Notes: generated by a model not told the origin, from the letters alone. DNA of 64,000 nt from Aurantimicrobium sp. INA4 (GCF_027924525.1 NZ_AP027040.1:682001-746000); one strand, 5' to 3'; positions 1 through 9,564 are shown, counted from the first letter of the stretch. Translations and numbers: made by a program.

Positions 1-1
1 T

Positions 2-457
2 TACCGTGGTGCCGAAGCTGCAAAGGCAGCTGGCATTACCTACCGTCAGCTTGATTACTGGGCGCGCACGGAACTTGTTGTTCCCACTGTCCGTGACGCA
101 TCAGGTTCTGGTTCACAGCGCCTATATGGCTTCCGCGATATTTTGGTTCTCAAGCTTGTCAAGCGCCTGTTGGACACCGGAATTTCACTCCAGCAGATTC
201 GTGCAGCTGTTGACCAGTTGCGATCTGCCGGTATCTATGACCTGGCACAAACCACTCTGATGAGTGATGGCTCCAGCATTTACTTGTGCACCACCAATGA
301 CGAGGTCATTGACCTCGTCAGCCGCGGTCAGGGTGTGTTTGGTATCGCAATTGGCAAGGTCTTGCGTGAAGTCGAAACCAGCCTGGTTGAGATCACCTCA
401 ACATCTGCCGATGCTTCAGATGAGCTTGCAGCTCGACGAGCCCGCAAAGTTGGCTAA
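2..457 (+). CDS. MerR-family regulator, ResR/McdR-like (5' end missing)
   Basis: Partial gene: the reading frame is already open at the left edge, so the true start lies outside the window. The visible 151 residues begin inside the MerR helix-turn-helix (GITYRQLDYWAR, then the wing with SGSQRLYGFRDI), followed by the recognition-helix extension KLVKRLLDTGISLQQIR and a C-terminal effector-like region (LMSDGSSIYLCTTNDEVIDL, GQGVFGIAIG). This layout closely matches, from memory, the mycobacterial MerR protein known as ResR or McdR (Rv1830), which affects growth and chromosome behaviour. It has no cysteine pattern typical of metal-sensing MerR proteins. A strong terminator follows, and the next gene is convergent. 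That gene being a ParA-type ATPase is suggestive given the McdR connection, but any functional link is inference. Confidence 0.88.
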   Translation, partial: YRGAEAAKAAGITYRQLDYWARTELVVPTVRDASGSGSQRLYGFRDILVLKLVKRLLDTGISLQQIRAAVDQLRSAGIYDLAQTTLMSDGSSIYLCTTNDEVIDLVSRGQGVFGIAIGKVLREVETSLVEITSTSADASDELAARRARKVG

Positions 458-484
458 GCGTCTTTTACGAAAACTTAACGAAAT

Positions 485-510
485 AAACCCAGGCAATACC
501 TGGGTTTTTT
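485..510 (+). terminator. Rho-independent terminator after the MerR gene
   Basis: A 9-bp perfect stem (AAACCCAGG at 485-493 with CCTGGGTTT at 499-507), a 5-nt loop, and a run of six T ending at 510. It lies 28 bases after the MerR stop codon and 12 bases before the end of the convergent ParA gene. Confidence 0.9.
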
Positions 511-521
511 CTTGTCCTGTT

Positions 522-1337
522 TTAGGACTTGGGAGCGTATTCGCCAATTTTGCCAGCGCGAGAAATGCGGTTGAGGAGTTGATCAAAGTTTTTCGCCATT
601 TCAGCGGCAGCCTCTCCAGGCCAGGCGTGAACTGGGCGTGCAGCACCCTGGGCTTGTTGGAGTGAGGTGCGTTCTGGGAGCTGAGGTTGGAGAACCAGGG
701 GGCCAAACATGTCTCGAAGTTCCTGAATGCGGAACTGGTGCTCTAAAGATTGAGCACGGACACGGTTGATTATCAGGCCAAGAGGCTGAAGTCGGGGGCT
801 GAGCCCGCGACGCACTTCTTCGATGGCGCGCAGAGCACGGTCAGCGGCGGCAACAGAGAATAAACCGGGCTCAGTGACGACCACGACACGGTCAGAAGCC
901 GCCCAAGCGGTTCTGGTGAGCGCATTCAAGCTTGGTGCACAGTCGATGAGGACCAGGTCATATTCGTCCTCTATGGTGGCCAGAGCTTCTTCTAAGCGCC
1001 ACACCTCACGAGCAGTGGGGTGAGGGCCATCAAAGTTGACAGCGGAAGGGCTACCAATCATCACATCGATAGGGGCATGACCTGGGGCTGACCAACCAGC
1101 AGGGCCAATAGCTTGGCGAACAGTCTTGAGTTTGGGGTTCGCCAAAACATCAGCAACATTGAGGTGATCTCGAGTATCCACTCCAAGACCGGTAGAGACG
1201 TCAGCCTGAGGGTCAAAATCGACTACAAGAGTGCGCAAATTGGCGGCAAAAGCAGCAGATGCCAAACCGAGGGTGACCGTTGTCTTTCCAACGCCACCCT
1301 TGAGTGAACTAATACTGAGCACGTGCATTGAGACCAC
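522..1337 (-). CDS. ParA-family ATPase (orphan, no ParB nearby)
   Basis: A 271-residue deviant-Walker ATPase of the ParA/Soj type. Visible motifs are Walker A KGGVGKTT (residues 13-20), Walker A' VVDFDPQAD (about 38-46) and Walker B LVLIDCAPS (about 128-136). Such proteins dimerise with ATP, bind DNA non-specifically and position chromosomes or other cargo. The GTG at 1337 is preferred because AGAAGG precedes it by four bases; an ATG three codons in (1328) is the alternative. No parB or parS-like cluster is visible beside it, so cargo and partner are unknown. It converges on the ResR-like MerR gene and is divergent from pyruvate carboxylase. The conserved ParA fold is certain; a role in partitioning is inference. 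Confidence 0.88.
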   Translation of the reverse strand: MVSMHVLSISSLKGGVGKTTVTLGLASAAFAANLRTLVVDFDPQADVSTGLGVDTRDHLNVADVLANPKLKTVRQAIGPAGWSAPGHAPIDVMIGSPSAVNFDGPHPTAREVWRLEEALATIEDEYDLVLIDCAPSLNALTRTAWAASDRVVVVTEPGLFSVAAADRALRAIEEVRRGLSPRLQPLGLIINRVRAQSLEHQFRIQELRDMFGPLVLQPQLPERTSLQQAQGAARPVHAWPGEAAAEMAKNFDQLLNRISRAGKIGEYAPKS

Positions 1338-1402
1338 GATACCTTCTGTAGTCTTGGAGTACCTAACTACGAACCGATGCTGGCGGCATTCGAAGGGGTC
1401 AT

Positions 1403-4400
1403 ATGTTCAAGAAAATTTTGGTAGCAAACCGTGGCGAAATTGCGATTCGCGCATTTCGTGCGGCTGTCGAGCTAGGAGCGAAGACTGTTGCAGTTTTCCC
1501 TGAGGAAGACCGCAGTTCTCTGCACCGTCAAAAGGCAGATGAGGCTTATCAGATCGGTGAACCCGGTCATCCTGTCCGCGCTTATCTCGACGTTGCTGAA
1601 ATAATTCGTGTAGCGAAGCTTTCCGGCGCAGACGCAATTTACCCTGGATACGGTTTCCTCTCAGAAAACCCAGAATTAGCTCAAGCGGCTGCCGATAACG
1701 GCATCACATTCATCGGCCCACCTGCCCGGGTACTGGAAATGGCAGGAAATAAAGTCACTGCAAAAGAACACGCCATCTCTGCAGGTGTTCCAGTGCTCAA
1801 ATCGACACCAGCAACAACCGACATCGACGCGCTTCTGGCAGGGGCAGCAGAAATTGGATTCCCCATCTTCGCCAAGGCTGTAGCAGGCGGTGGGGGACGC
1901 GGTATGCGTCGTGTGGAGACGATGGAAGAACTTCGTCCCGCACTTGAGGCTGCCATGCGTGAAGCAGAAAGCGCCTTCGGTGACGGCCGCATGTTCCTAG
2001 AGCAGGCTGTCCTTCGTCCACGCCACATCGAGGTTCAGATTCTGGCTGATAGCCAGGGAGAAACCATTCACCTTTTCGAGCGTGACTGCTCCGTTCAGCG
2101 TCGTCACCAAAAGGTAGTTGAAATTGCTCCAGCTCCGAACATTTCAGATGAATTGCGTGCTGCTTTGCACCGCGATGCAATCGCTTTTGCCCGTTCCATT
2201 GGATACCAAAACGCTGGAACAGTTGAGTTCTTGGTAGATACTGCAGGTGAGCGCGCTGGTCAGCATGTCTTCATTGAGATGAACCCTCGTATTCAGGTTG
2301 AGCACACAGTTACTGAAGAAGTGACTGACGTCGACCTCGTTCAGTCTCAGATGCGTATTGCGGCGGGAGAGTCGCTCGGTGATTTGGGCCTCCACCAAGA
2401 GGACATTCATGTTCGTGGTTTTGCACTGCAGTGCCGTATCACCACAGAAGATCCTTCACAAGGTTTCCGTCCAGACACTGGCAAGATTACGACCTACCGT
2501 TCACCCGGTGGCGCTGGTATACGCCTCGATGGTGGAACGGTCAGCCCAGGTGCACAAATTAGCCCACACTTTGACTCCATGTTGGTTAAGTTGACCTGTC
2601 GAGGTCGCACCTATGCTGCAGCAGTTGACCGTTCGCGTCGTGCGCTTGCAGAATTCCGTATTCGTGGTGTCTCCACCAACATCCCATTCCTTCAAGGCGT
2701 GCTCGACGACCCACAGTTCAAAGCTGGTGACGTAGCTACTAACTTCATTGAAGAACGACCACACCTGCTTACTGGTCGTGAGTCGAAAGACCGGGGAACC
2801 AAGATTCTTAACTGGGTTACCGATGTCACCGTAAACAAGCCCAATGGTCCTAGACCTGCAGGTGCAGATCCCAAGTCCAAGTTGCCCCGCATCGATCTCA
2901 ACACGCCTGCCCCTCCGGGGAGCCGTCAGGCTCTGCTTGAGCTAGGCCCCACAGGCTTTGCTCAGGCTTTGAGGCAGCAGAAGGCAGTCGCGGTAACGGA
3001 GACGACCTTCCGTGACGCACACCAGTCGCTTTTAGCTACTCGTGTTCGCACCAAAGATTTGGTCAACGTTGCCCCCTATGTTGCTCGTATGACACCTCAG
3101 CTCCTCTCCGTTGAAGCGTGGGGTGGTGCAACCTACGATGTTGCCCTTCGTTTCCTGGGTGAAGACCCCTGGGATCGACTTGCAAAATTACGCGAGGCAC
3201 TGCCCAACGTAGCAATTCAAATGCTTCTTCGTGGTCGCAATACTGTTGGCTACACTCCCTACCCTGAGGAAGTAACCAAGGCATTTGTTCAAGAAGCTGC
3301 CGCAACAGGTGTTGACATCTTCCGCATTTTTGATGCACTCAATGATGTGAATCAAATGCGTCCAGCAATTGATGCCGTACTCGAAACGGGAACGACGATC
3401 GCTGAAGTTGGTGTGTGCTACACCGGCAACTTGTTGGACCCCAACGAGGACAAGTTCACACTGGACTACTACCTGGCACTTGCTGAAGAAATGGTCGCCG
3501 CCGGCGCTCACATTTTGGCTATCAAGGACATGGCTGGCTTATTGCGTCCTGCAGCAGCAGCCAAGTTGGTTAGCGCCTTCCGTGAGCGTTTCGACCTGCC
3601 AGTCCACGTTCACACTCACGACACCGCAGGTGGACAACTCGCCACGCTTCTGGCGGCTGCGGCAGCAGGTGCGGACGCAGTAGATGTTGCCTCTGCACCT
3701 ATGTCTGGAACCACAAGCCAGCCCAGTGCATCATCTTTAGTTGCCGCGTTGGCAAACACGGAACGTGACACAGGGCTGAACCTAGATGCAGTCTGCGATC
3801 TCGAACCATACTGGGAAGCTGTTCGGAACATATACAAGCCATTCGAATCTGGCTTGCCTGCTCCAACAGGACGTGTTTACCACCACGAAATTCCTGGTGG
3901 TCAACTCTCTAACCTCCGCCAGCAGGCTATCGCACTCGGTCTTGCAGATGACTTTGAGTTGATTGAAGACATGTATGCTGCAGCGAACAAGATTCTTGGT
4001 CGTGTACCCAAGGTGACACCGTCTTCCAAGGTTGTTGGTGATCTTGCGTTGCACCTCGCAGCTGTGAGGGCAGACCCAGCAGACTTTGAAGCCAACCCCC
4101 AGAAATATGACATCCCAGACTCTGTCATTGGATTCATGGCCGGTGAACTTGGCGATATTCCTGGTGGATGGCCTGAACCTTTCCGTTCCAAAGTTCTCGA
4201 GGGCAAGACCATCAACATTCAGATAGCTCCTTTGTCGGAGGAAGACCACGCAGGTCTGGCAGGTGGTTCTGCATCACGCCGTGCAACGTTGAACCGTTTG
4301 CTCTTCCCCGTTCCCACGAAGGCATTCGAACAGGTTCGAGAAACCTTTGGTGATGTTTCTGTGCTGGACACGGTTGACTATCTCTACGGTCTCGAATCTG

Positions 4401-4819
4401 GAAGCGAACACATTGTCGACCTTGGTCAAGGTGTTCGTTTGTATGTCGGACTCGAAGCTATCGGTGGAGTAGACCCCAAGGGAATGCGCACGGTGATGAC
4501 CACGCTCAATGGTCAACTCCGTCCCGTATTTGTGCGTGACCGTTCTGTTGAAATCAGTACCAAGAGTGCAGAAAAGGCAAACCTGACAGAGGCAGGCCAC
4601 GTAGCGGCACCATTTGCCGGTGTCGTCACAATCAAGGTTGAACCGGGTCAGACTGTTGCTGCAGGAGACCCTGTCGCTTCGATCGAAGCGATGAAGATGG
4701 AAGCGGCAATTACAGCCAGCATCACTGGACGTGTTGAGCGCATTTCCTTCCAAAAATCTCAACAGGTTGAAGCAGGAGATCTCATCGTCGTCATCACACC
4801 GATTACTCCGGCAAATTAG
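1403..4819 (+). CDS. pyc: Pyruvate carboxylase
   Basis: A 1138-residue biotin enzyme that carboxylates pyruvate to oxaloacetate, replenishing the TCA cycle. All parts of the usual single-chain architecture are present: biotin carboxylase (start to about 450, with glycine-rich AVAGGGGRGMR and the EMNPRIQVEHTVTEE motif), the carboxyltransferase TIM barrel (about 530-800, with ETTFRDAHQSL and metal-site HVHTHDTAGG), the PYC_OADA domain, and a C-terminal biotinyl domain whose EAMKME motif places the biotinylated lysine near residue 1098. Length is typical for the family. GAAGGGG about six bases upstream supports the ATG. It is transcribed alone and ends at a strong hairpin. Confidence 0.97.
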   Translation: MFKKILVANRGEIAIRAFRAAVELGAKTVAVFPEEDRSSLHRQKADEAYQIGEPGHPVRAYLDVAEIIRVAKLSGADAIYPGYGFLSENPELAQAAADNGITFIGPPARVLEMAGNKVTAKEHAISAGVPVLKSTPATTDIDALLAGAAEIGFPIFAKAVAGGGGRGMRRVETMEELRPALEAAMREAESAFGDGRMFLEQAVLRPRHIEVQILADSQGETIHLFERDCSVQRRHQKVVEIAPAPNISDELRAALHRDAIAFARSIGYQNAGTVEFLVDTAGERAGQHVFIEMNPRIQVEHTVTEEVTDVDLVQSQMRIAAGESLGDLGLHQEDIHVRGFALQCRITTEDPSQGFRPDTGKITTYRSPGGAGIRLDGGTVSPGAQISPHFDSMLVKLTCRGRTYAAAVDRSRRALAEFRIRGVSTNIPFLQGVLDDPQFKAGDVATNFIEERPHLLTGRESKDRGTKILNWVTDVTVNKPNGPRPAGADPKSKLPRIDLNTPAPPGSRQALLELGPTGFAQALRQQKAVAVTETTFRDAHQSLLATRVRTKDLVNVAPYVARMTPQLLSVEAWGGATYDVALRFLGEDPWDRLAKLREALPNVAIQMLLRGRNTVGYTPYPEEVTKAFVQEAAATGVDIFRIFDALNDVNQMRPAIDAVLETGTTIAEVGVCYTGNLLDPNEDKFTLDYYLALAEEMVAAGAHILAIKDMAGLLRPAAAAKLVSAFRERFDLPVHVHTHDTAGGQLATLLAAAAAGADAVDVASAPMSGTTSQPSASSLVAALANTERDTGLNLDAVCDLEPYWEAVRNIYKPFESGLPAPTGRVYHHEIPGGQLSNLRQQAIALGLADDFELIEDMYAAANKILGRVPKVTPSSKVVGDLALHLAAVRADPADFEANPQKYDIPDSVIGFMAGELGDIPGGWPEPFRSKVLEGKTINIQIAPLSEEDHAGLAGGSASRRATLNRLLFPVPTKAFEQVRETFGDVSVLDTVDYLYGLESGSEHIVDLGQGVRLYVGLEAIGGVDPKGMRTVMTTLNGQLRPVFVRDRSVEISTKSAEKANLTEAGHVAAPFAGVVTIKVEPGQTVAAGDPVASIEAMKMEAAITASITGRVERISFQKSQQVEAGDLIVVITPITPAN

Positions 4820-4844
4820 GCAAAAACAATATTTCAAAAGCCAC

Positions 4845-4886
4845 AAACAACTTCGGCTCCGAAACTATTCGGGGCCGAAGTTGTTT
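4845..4886 (+). terminator. Terminator hairpin after pyc
   Basis: A perfect 13-bp inverted repeat, AAACAACTTCGGC (4845-4857) and its complement (4874-4886), with a 16-nt loop. The 3' arm ends in TTGTTT rather than a long T run, so termination strength is uncertain. It separates pyc from the next gene. Confidence 0.7.
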
Positions 4887-4927
4887 CGGTAGACTTACGA
4901 AGTTACTCGAAACTAAAGGATTAATTC

Positions 4928-6244
4928 GTGAGCACAGATAACCCTAAATCACCTGCAAAGAAGACTTCATCAAAGAAGTCTTCAACGAAGAAGCCAGCTG
5001 CTCAAGCATCTGTTCCGGTTGAATCTGCAGAGCGCATTTCAGAGGTTTCTGACGCCACTGAACGCATTATCGAACAGGCCCCTGAGGTATCAAACATTAG
5101 CCTCCCAGCAGTTCCTGTAAACCTTGTTTCGCGTGGATCTGAAAACCTTGAAGAGTCATTACGAAATGCCTTCAGCGGAGGAACTGAGATTCCTACGATT
5201 GCATCCCCTTCCGCTACTCGCGAGGAGGAAGAAGAGCTCATTCAGGTAGATGCAGAGCTTGTTGACACCGGGTCCCTCCCTACACGTCGCGATCGCCTAT
5301 CAGGAGAACCTTCGGGTAAACCTGAGCCTGTAGCGATGCTCACTCCTGAGCGCGTTCTTGATGCAAAGAAGAAGCGTGACAAGCCCACTGAGGGATGGAA
5401 CAAGTTCGTGTACAACGTCACGTTCCACGCTGTGAACCTAGGTGACTCACCTCAGACTCGTCATCGCAAAGCACTAGATACCAGCATTGGTCGCCCCCTC
5501 ACGGGTGGAACAAAGTTTGTTCCAGTTCTCACTCGTAAGGGCGGCGTGGGTAAGACAACCACGACAACCCTTCTTGGTATGGCAATGGCCTTGGTGCGCG
5601 AGGACCGTGTTCTAGCCATTGATGCCAACCCTGACCGTGGAACTTTGGCTGAACGTTTCAACAAAACCACGGAAAAAACAGTTCGAGACTTGGTCTCTAA
5701 CGCGGCCAAGATTTTGACCTTCAATGATTTTTCTGAGTACGTCAACCGTGACAAGACTCGACTGGATGTTCTGGCTTCGGATACCGATCCCTTTTTATCC
5801 GAAGCTTTTGGGGCTAACGACTACAACATCGTGGCAGATCTCGCGAGCCGCTATTACTCGGTTGCATTGACTGACTGTGGTACCGGAATTATTCACTCTG
5901 TCATGTCTGCAACCCTGCAGCGCGCTGATGGTTTGGTTATTGTCTCCGGTGGCTCATTCGATGAAGCACGCCTTGCTTCTGAAACACTGACCTGGCTCGA
6001 ATCAAATGGCTACGGCGAACTGGTGAAGAACTCTATCGTGGCAATCAACACCGCTACTCAAGGAACGAACTTGATTAAGCTGCGCGAAATTGAAGACCAC
6101 TTTAAGTCTCGTGTTCGTGAGACAGTTCGTGTTCCCTATGATGCAATGCTTGCTGCTGGTTCCTACATTGACTTCAAGAAGCTCAAGCCAGAGACTCAAG
6201 AAGCAGCTCGCCAGCTTGCTTCTCTGGTTGTTGACGGCCTCTAA
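4928..6244 (+). CDS. MinD/ParA-like ATPase with long disordered basic N-terminus
   Basis: A 438-residue protein in two parts. Residues 1 to about 190 are low-complexity: first a lysine/serine-rich, histone-like stretch (residues 7-24, repeated KK separated by S/T), then an acidic region (EEEEELIQVD near 100-108). The rest is a deviant-Walker ATPase with Walker A KGGVGKTT (204-211) and Walker A' AIDANPDRG (230-238). The Walker B equivalent reads ALTDCGTG, as in the MinD-like ATPases of actinobacterial secretion or partition loci. Start is GTG, with AAAGGA seven bases upstream. The basic tail could bind DNA or acidic polymers, which is inference. Downstream def starts 15 bases after the stop and is probably co-transcribed. 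The specific role is unknown. Confidence 0.85.
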   Translation: MSTDNPKSPAKKTSSKKSSTKKPAAQASVPVESAERISEVSDATERIIEQAPEVSNISLPAVPVNLVSRGSENLEESLRNAFSGGTEIPTIASPSATREEEEELIQVDAELVDTGSLPTRRDRLSGEPSGKPEPVAMLTPERVLDAKKKRDKPTEGWNKFVYNVTFHAVNLGDSPQTRHRKALDTSIGRPLTGGTKFVPVLTRKGGVGKTTTTTLLGMAMALVREDRVLAIDANPDRGTLAERFNKTTEKTVRDLVSNAAKILTFNDFSEYVNRDKTRLDVLASDTDPFLSEAFGANDYNIVADLASRYYSVALTDCGTGIIHSVMSATLQRADGLVIVSGGSFDEARLASETLTWLESNGYGELVKNSIVAINTATQGTNLIKLREIEDHFKSRVRETVRVPYDAMLAAGSYIDFKKLKPETQEAARQLASLVVDGL

Positions 6245-6259
6245 GTCTCAAGAGCTCAG

Positions 6260-6751
6260 ATGACTGAACGTTCTATTCGCATCTTTGGCGACCCCGTTCT
6301 CAAGACACCTACCGAGGAGATCGTCGTTATTGACGACAAGATCCGTGCTCTCGTAGATGACCTCGTAGACACCGTCAAGATTCCTGGACGTGCAGGTGTT
6401 GCCGCCACTCAGATTGGAGTGGGTCTTCGTGCGTTTAGTTACAACGTTCACGGAGATGTTGGCTACATCCTCAACCCTCGTATCGTTGAAACACGCGGAG
6501 ATCTTGAGCTGGTTGAAGAAGGGTGCCTGAGCATTCCGAACCTATGGTTCAAGACACCCAGGTATCCTTTTGCCAAAGTTGAAGGGACCGACCTCGACGG
6601 CAACACTCTTGTGCTTGAGGGGGAAGGCCTGATGGCACAGGCACTTCAGCACGAGTGTGACCACCTAGATGGTCTGGTGTATCTCGACCGGTTAGATCAA
6701 CAGACACGCAAAGAAGCTATGCGCCAAGTGCGCGAAAGCGATTGGTTTTAA
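6260..6751 (+). CDS. def: Peptide deformylase
   Basis: A 163-residue metallohydrolase that removes the formyl group from the initiator methionine of new proteins. The three diagnostic motifs are present: GVAATQIG (GxxAxQ type, 46-53), EGCLSIP with metal-ligand Cys89, and HECDH (131-135) carrying the two metal histidines and catalytic glutamate. It follows the MinD-like ATPase by 15 bases with only a weak purine-rich stretch before the ATG, so translation may be coupled. The stop codon overlaps the stop of the convergent acyl-CoA synthetase gene by four bases. Confidence 0.96.
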   Translation: MTERSIRIFGDPVLKTPTEEIVVIDDKIRALVDDLVDTVKIPGRAGVAATQIGVGLRAFSYNVHGDVGYILNPRIVETRGDLELVEEGCLSIPNLWFKTPRYPFAKVEGTDLDGNTLVLEGEGLMAQALQHECDHLDGLVYLDRLDQQTRKEAMRQVRESDWF

Positions 6752-8568
6752 TCGACCGCTCCTGAGACACCCTCATACATCGCCTCAATCTCGTTCGCAT
6801 AATCTTTCACAATCACATTGCGCTTGATGCTCATCTTCGGAGTTAGGTGACCTGACTCCTCGGTGAACTGTGTCGGCAAGATTGTGAACTTACGTATAGA
6901 TTCAGCACGAGAGACGCGAGCATTGGCGCGATCTATGGCAGTTTGAACTTCTGCAATCACCGCAGGGTTCTTGGCCGCTTCAGCAATACTCATCGTGGGA
7001 TCGAGCTTGTTGTTGGTGAGCCACATAGGCAACATTTCGGGGTCCAATGTTACGAGTGCAGAGATAAACGGCTTTGCGTCTCCCACAGCCACAACTTGGC
7101 TAATCACAGGGTTTGCGCGAATGGGGTCCTCAAGGAATGCGGGAGCAACGTTCTTTCCACCTGCGGTCACAATAATTTCTTTCTTGCGACCAGTAATGGT
7201 GATGTAGCCATCAGCATCAATCTCACCGATGTCACCGGTTTTGAACCAGCCATTGTCAAAGGTTTCTTTGGTAGCTTCTGGATTCTTCCAATATTCCTTG
7301 AAGACGTTAATTCCTGCGGCTTCAATCTCACCTTCGTCGCTCAACCGGACAGAACATCCTGGTAGTGCGGGTCCTACAGTTCCAATTTTGAATTTGGAAG
7401 GAAGGTTGATGGAGATCGGAGCAGTTGTCTCAGTGAGGCCGTAGCCCTCAAGAACGACTAAGCCCAAGGCATGGAAGAAGTGAGCTAGGCGATCACCTAA
7501 TGGGGCTGAACCGCTAATTGCGTAGGTGCAGTTTCCACCGAGTGCAGCACGCAGTTTGGAGAGAACAAGTTTGTCCATCACAGCAAACTTCAGCTTGAGA
7601 CCAAACGGAATGTATCCGTCCATTTCAGCTTTGGAATATTCGATTGCAGTTTTTGCAGCGGCACGGAAGATATTTCCCTTGCCCCCTGCTTCAGCTTTCT
7701 GCTCTGCAGAGTTGTAGACCTTCTCAAACACGCGAGGCACAGCTAGGAGGAAGCTGGGCTTGAAAGATTGCATGGCTGGCAATAATTGGGTTGTGTCGCC
7801 TTGGTGGCCCACTTTTACACCACCTTGCACAGCCAGAATCGAAATAAAGCGTGCGAAGATGTGTGCCGTTGTGATGAAAAGCAACGTGGAGGACTGAGGG
7901 TTAACCACCTCGGGGACGGCAGCCTGCGCATTGCGTGAAAGCTCCAAGAAGTTGGAGTGAGTTAGCACGCAGCCTTTGGGCTTGCCAGTCGAACCCGAGG
8001 TGTAAATCAAAGTCGCTAGATCACTTCCATGAAGGGAAGAGCGACGTTCTTCAACTTCCTCGTCGGAAATGCCGGATCCCGCGATTACGAGAGCTTCCAA
8101 ATCGCCAGCATCGATCTGCCACACAGAGTGAACGAATGGAGCGTCTGAGCGGATTTCTTCAAAACGTTTGAGGTGGTCTGGAGTTTCAACAATCAAAGCA
8201 ACAGCTTCAGAGTCTTCCAAAATCCATTGAATTTGGCTTGGAGCGCTTGTTTCATAGATGGGTACCAGCGCTGCACCGGCAAACCACATAGCAAAGTCAA
8301 CGAGGGTCCACTCATAGCGGGTTTTGCACATCAAACCAACACGATCACCTGGCTTGATACCACTGGCTATGAAGCCTTTAGCAAGTGCAATGACTTGTTC
8401 AAGAAACTCTGTCGAGGTGACGTCTTTCCAACCCCCGTCTACAGGGAGCGAAAAAAGAGCATTATTGGGAGTTTCACGCACTCTATCGAGCAAAACCTGC
8501 GTGGTATTTGCTTGGGGATCCGCTGCAACTAGAGCGGGCGTGTCGAACTGAATAACACTCTTTTCCAT
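6748..8568 (-). CDS. Long-chain fatty-acid-CoA ligase (AMP-forming)
   Basis: A 606-residue ANL-superfamily enzyme that activates fatty acids to acyl-CoA through an acyl-adenylate. The ATP/AMP signature YTSGSTGKPKG is near residue 190, GYGLTET near 375, the GWFKTGDIG hinge region near 445 and ITGRKKEIIVTAGGKNV near 460. The full-length AMP-binding domain with VHSVW and LIRDR-like regions fits the FadD15/AMP-dependent long-chain synthetase group common in actinobacteria. GAAGGAG lies just before the ATG. Transcribed singly and divergently from glucokinase. Its substrate is not deducible; fatty-acid activation for membrane lipids or beta-oxidation is the family role. Confidence 0.93.
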   Translation of the reverse strand: MEKSVIQFDTPALVAADPQANTTQVLLDRVRETPNNALFSLPVDGGWKDVTSTEFLEQVIALAKGFIASGIKPGDRVGLMCKTRYEWTLVDFAMWFAGAALVPIYETSAPSQIQWILEDSEAVALIVETPDHLKRFEEIRSDAPFVHSVWQIDAGDLEALVIAGSGISDEEVEERRSSLHGSDLATLIYTSGSTGKPKGCVLTHSNFLELSRNAQAAVPEVVNPQSSTLLFITTAHIFARFISILAVQGGVKVGHQGDTTQLLPAMQSFKPSFLLAVPRVFEKVYNSAEQKAEAGGKGNIFRAAAKTAIEYSKAEMDGYIPFGLKLKFAVMDKLVLSKLRAALGGNCTYAISGSAPLGDRLAHFFHALGLVVLEGYGLTETTAPISINLPSKFKIGTVGPALPGCSVRLSDEGEIEAAGINVFKEYWKNPEATKETFDNGWFKTGDIGEIDADGYITITGRKKEIIVTAGGKNVAPAFLEDPIRANPVISQVVAVGDAKPFISALVTLDPEMLPMWLTNNKLDPTMSIAEAAKNPAVIAEVQTAIDRANARVSRAESIRKFTILPTQFTEESGHLTPKMSIKRNVIVKDYANEIEAMYEGVSGAVD

Positions 8569-8643
8569 GGCATCTCCTTCGGTGTTAACTACACTTTAGT
8601 AGTCCCTCCATTCCCTCCCCAGACTTTCAGGAGACTCACAGGT

Positions 8644-9549
8644 ATGTATTCCATTGGTATCGATATTGGGGGAACAAAAATTGCTGGAGCCTTGGTAAAC
8701 GAGTTAGGGGAGATCATCACCAAAACTCAAGTTCCTTCACCCGCCCACAGCGCGGAAGATATGGAATTGGCCATAGTTTCGCTCATCTCAGAGCTCTCTG
8801 AAGGTAATCCCGTCATTGCTGCCGGGGTTGCAGCAGCAGGATTCATTGACGCCGCTCAATCCACTGTCTACTACGCCCCAAATATCGCGTGGCGTAATGA
8901 ACCCCTCAAGGACAAGCTCGAAGCGAAGATTGATTTGCCGATCGTGATTGAAAACGATGCGAATGCGGCCGGGTGGGCAGAGTACAGATTTGGAGCAGGG
9001 AAATCTTTCACCCACATGACCATGCTCACCATTGGTACTGGTGTCGGTGGAGCAATCATCGCCAATGGCGACTTGTTTACTGGTGGTTTTGGTGCAGGAG
9101 CAGAACTGGGGCACCTTCGTGTACAACCCGATGGTCTGGAGTGTGGATGTGGCCAGAGAGGTTGCATTGAAGCATATGCTTCGGGCCGCGCTCTGTTGCG
9201 CTACATGCGCGAAGAAACGCAAAACCCTCAGCTGGAAGCTTTAGAGGGGAAAAAACTTCTCGAGGACGGTGATCCAGCTGCTTGGCGCGCGGTGAGTACC
9301 CTCGGTGGCTGGATGGGTGTGGCCTGTGCAAGCCTTTCTGCAGTTCTTGATCCACAGGTTTTTGTCATTGGTGGCGGTGTTGCCGCAGCTGGTGAACACC
9401 TTCTGGAACCCATCCGTGAGTCTTTTTTGAGTAACGTATCTGCTCGCGGTTACCACCCTGAGCCTGAATTTCGTATTGCTGAAATGGTCAATGATGCCGG
9501 TGTCGTTGGTGCGGCAGACCTTGCCCGCCGCCACGCAGAAAAACTCTAG
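8644..9549 (+). CDS. glk: ROK-family glucokinase
   Basis: A 301-residue ROK kinase that phosphorylates glucose to glucose-6-phosphate. N-terminal phosphate-binding motif IGIDIGGTKIAG (4-15), catalytic region VIENDANAAGWAE (about 99-111), the glycine-rich TIGTGVGGAII, and the ROK zinc signature CGCGQRGCIEAYAS near 160-175 with the expected cysteines. AGGAG lies ten bases before the ATG. The downstream acyltransferase follows 15 bases later and appears to have its own promoter. Kinase versus N-acetylmannosamine or fructose kinase cannot be settled from sequence alone, but the actinobacterial glucokinase group is the best fit. Confidence 0.9.
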   Translation: MYSIGIDIGGTKIAGALVNELGEIITKTQVPSPAHSAEDMELAIVSLISELSEGNPVIAAGVAAAGFIDAAQSTVYYAPNIAWRNEPLKDKLEAKIDLPIVIENDANAAGWAEYRFGAGKSFTHMTMLTIGTGVGGAIIANGDLFTGGFGAGAELGHLRVQPDGLECGCGQRGCIEAYASGRALLRYMREETQNPQLEALEGKKLLEDGDPAAWRAVSTLGGWMGVACASLSAVLDPQVFVIGGGVAAAGEHLLEPIRESFLSNVSARGYHPEPEFRIAEMVNDAGVVGAADLARRHAEKL

Positions 9550-9552
9550 AGG

Positions 9553-9564
9553 TAAGCTAAAAGC
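9553..9564 (+). promoter_or_regulatory. Putative leaderless promoter -10 of the plsC-type gene
   Basis: TAAGCT at 9553-9558 followed by exactly six bases and then ATG, so transcription would begin at or next to the A of the start codon. There is no Shine-Dalgarno and no clear -35. The same spacing recurs at other starts in this window. Confidence 0.5.

Noticed and set aside
3782..4249. A 155-residue frame on the minus strand inside pyc
   Set aside because: Antisense shadow of a complete pyruvate carboxylase without any motif.
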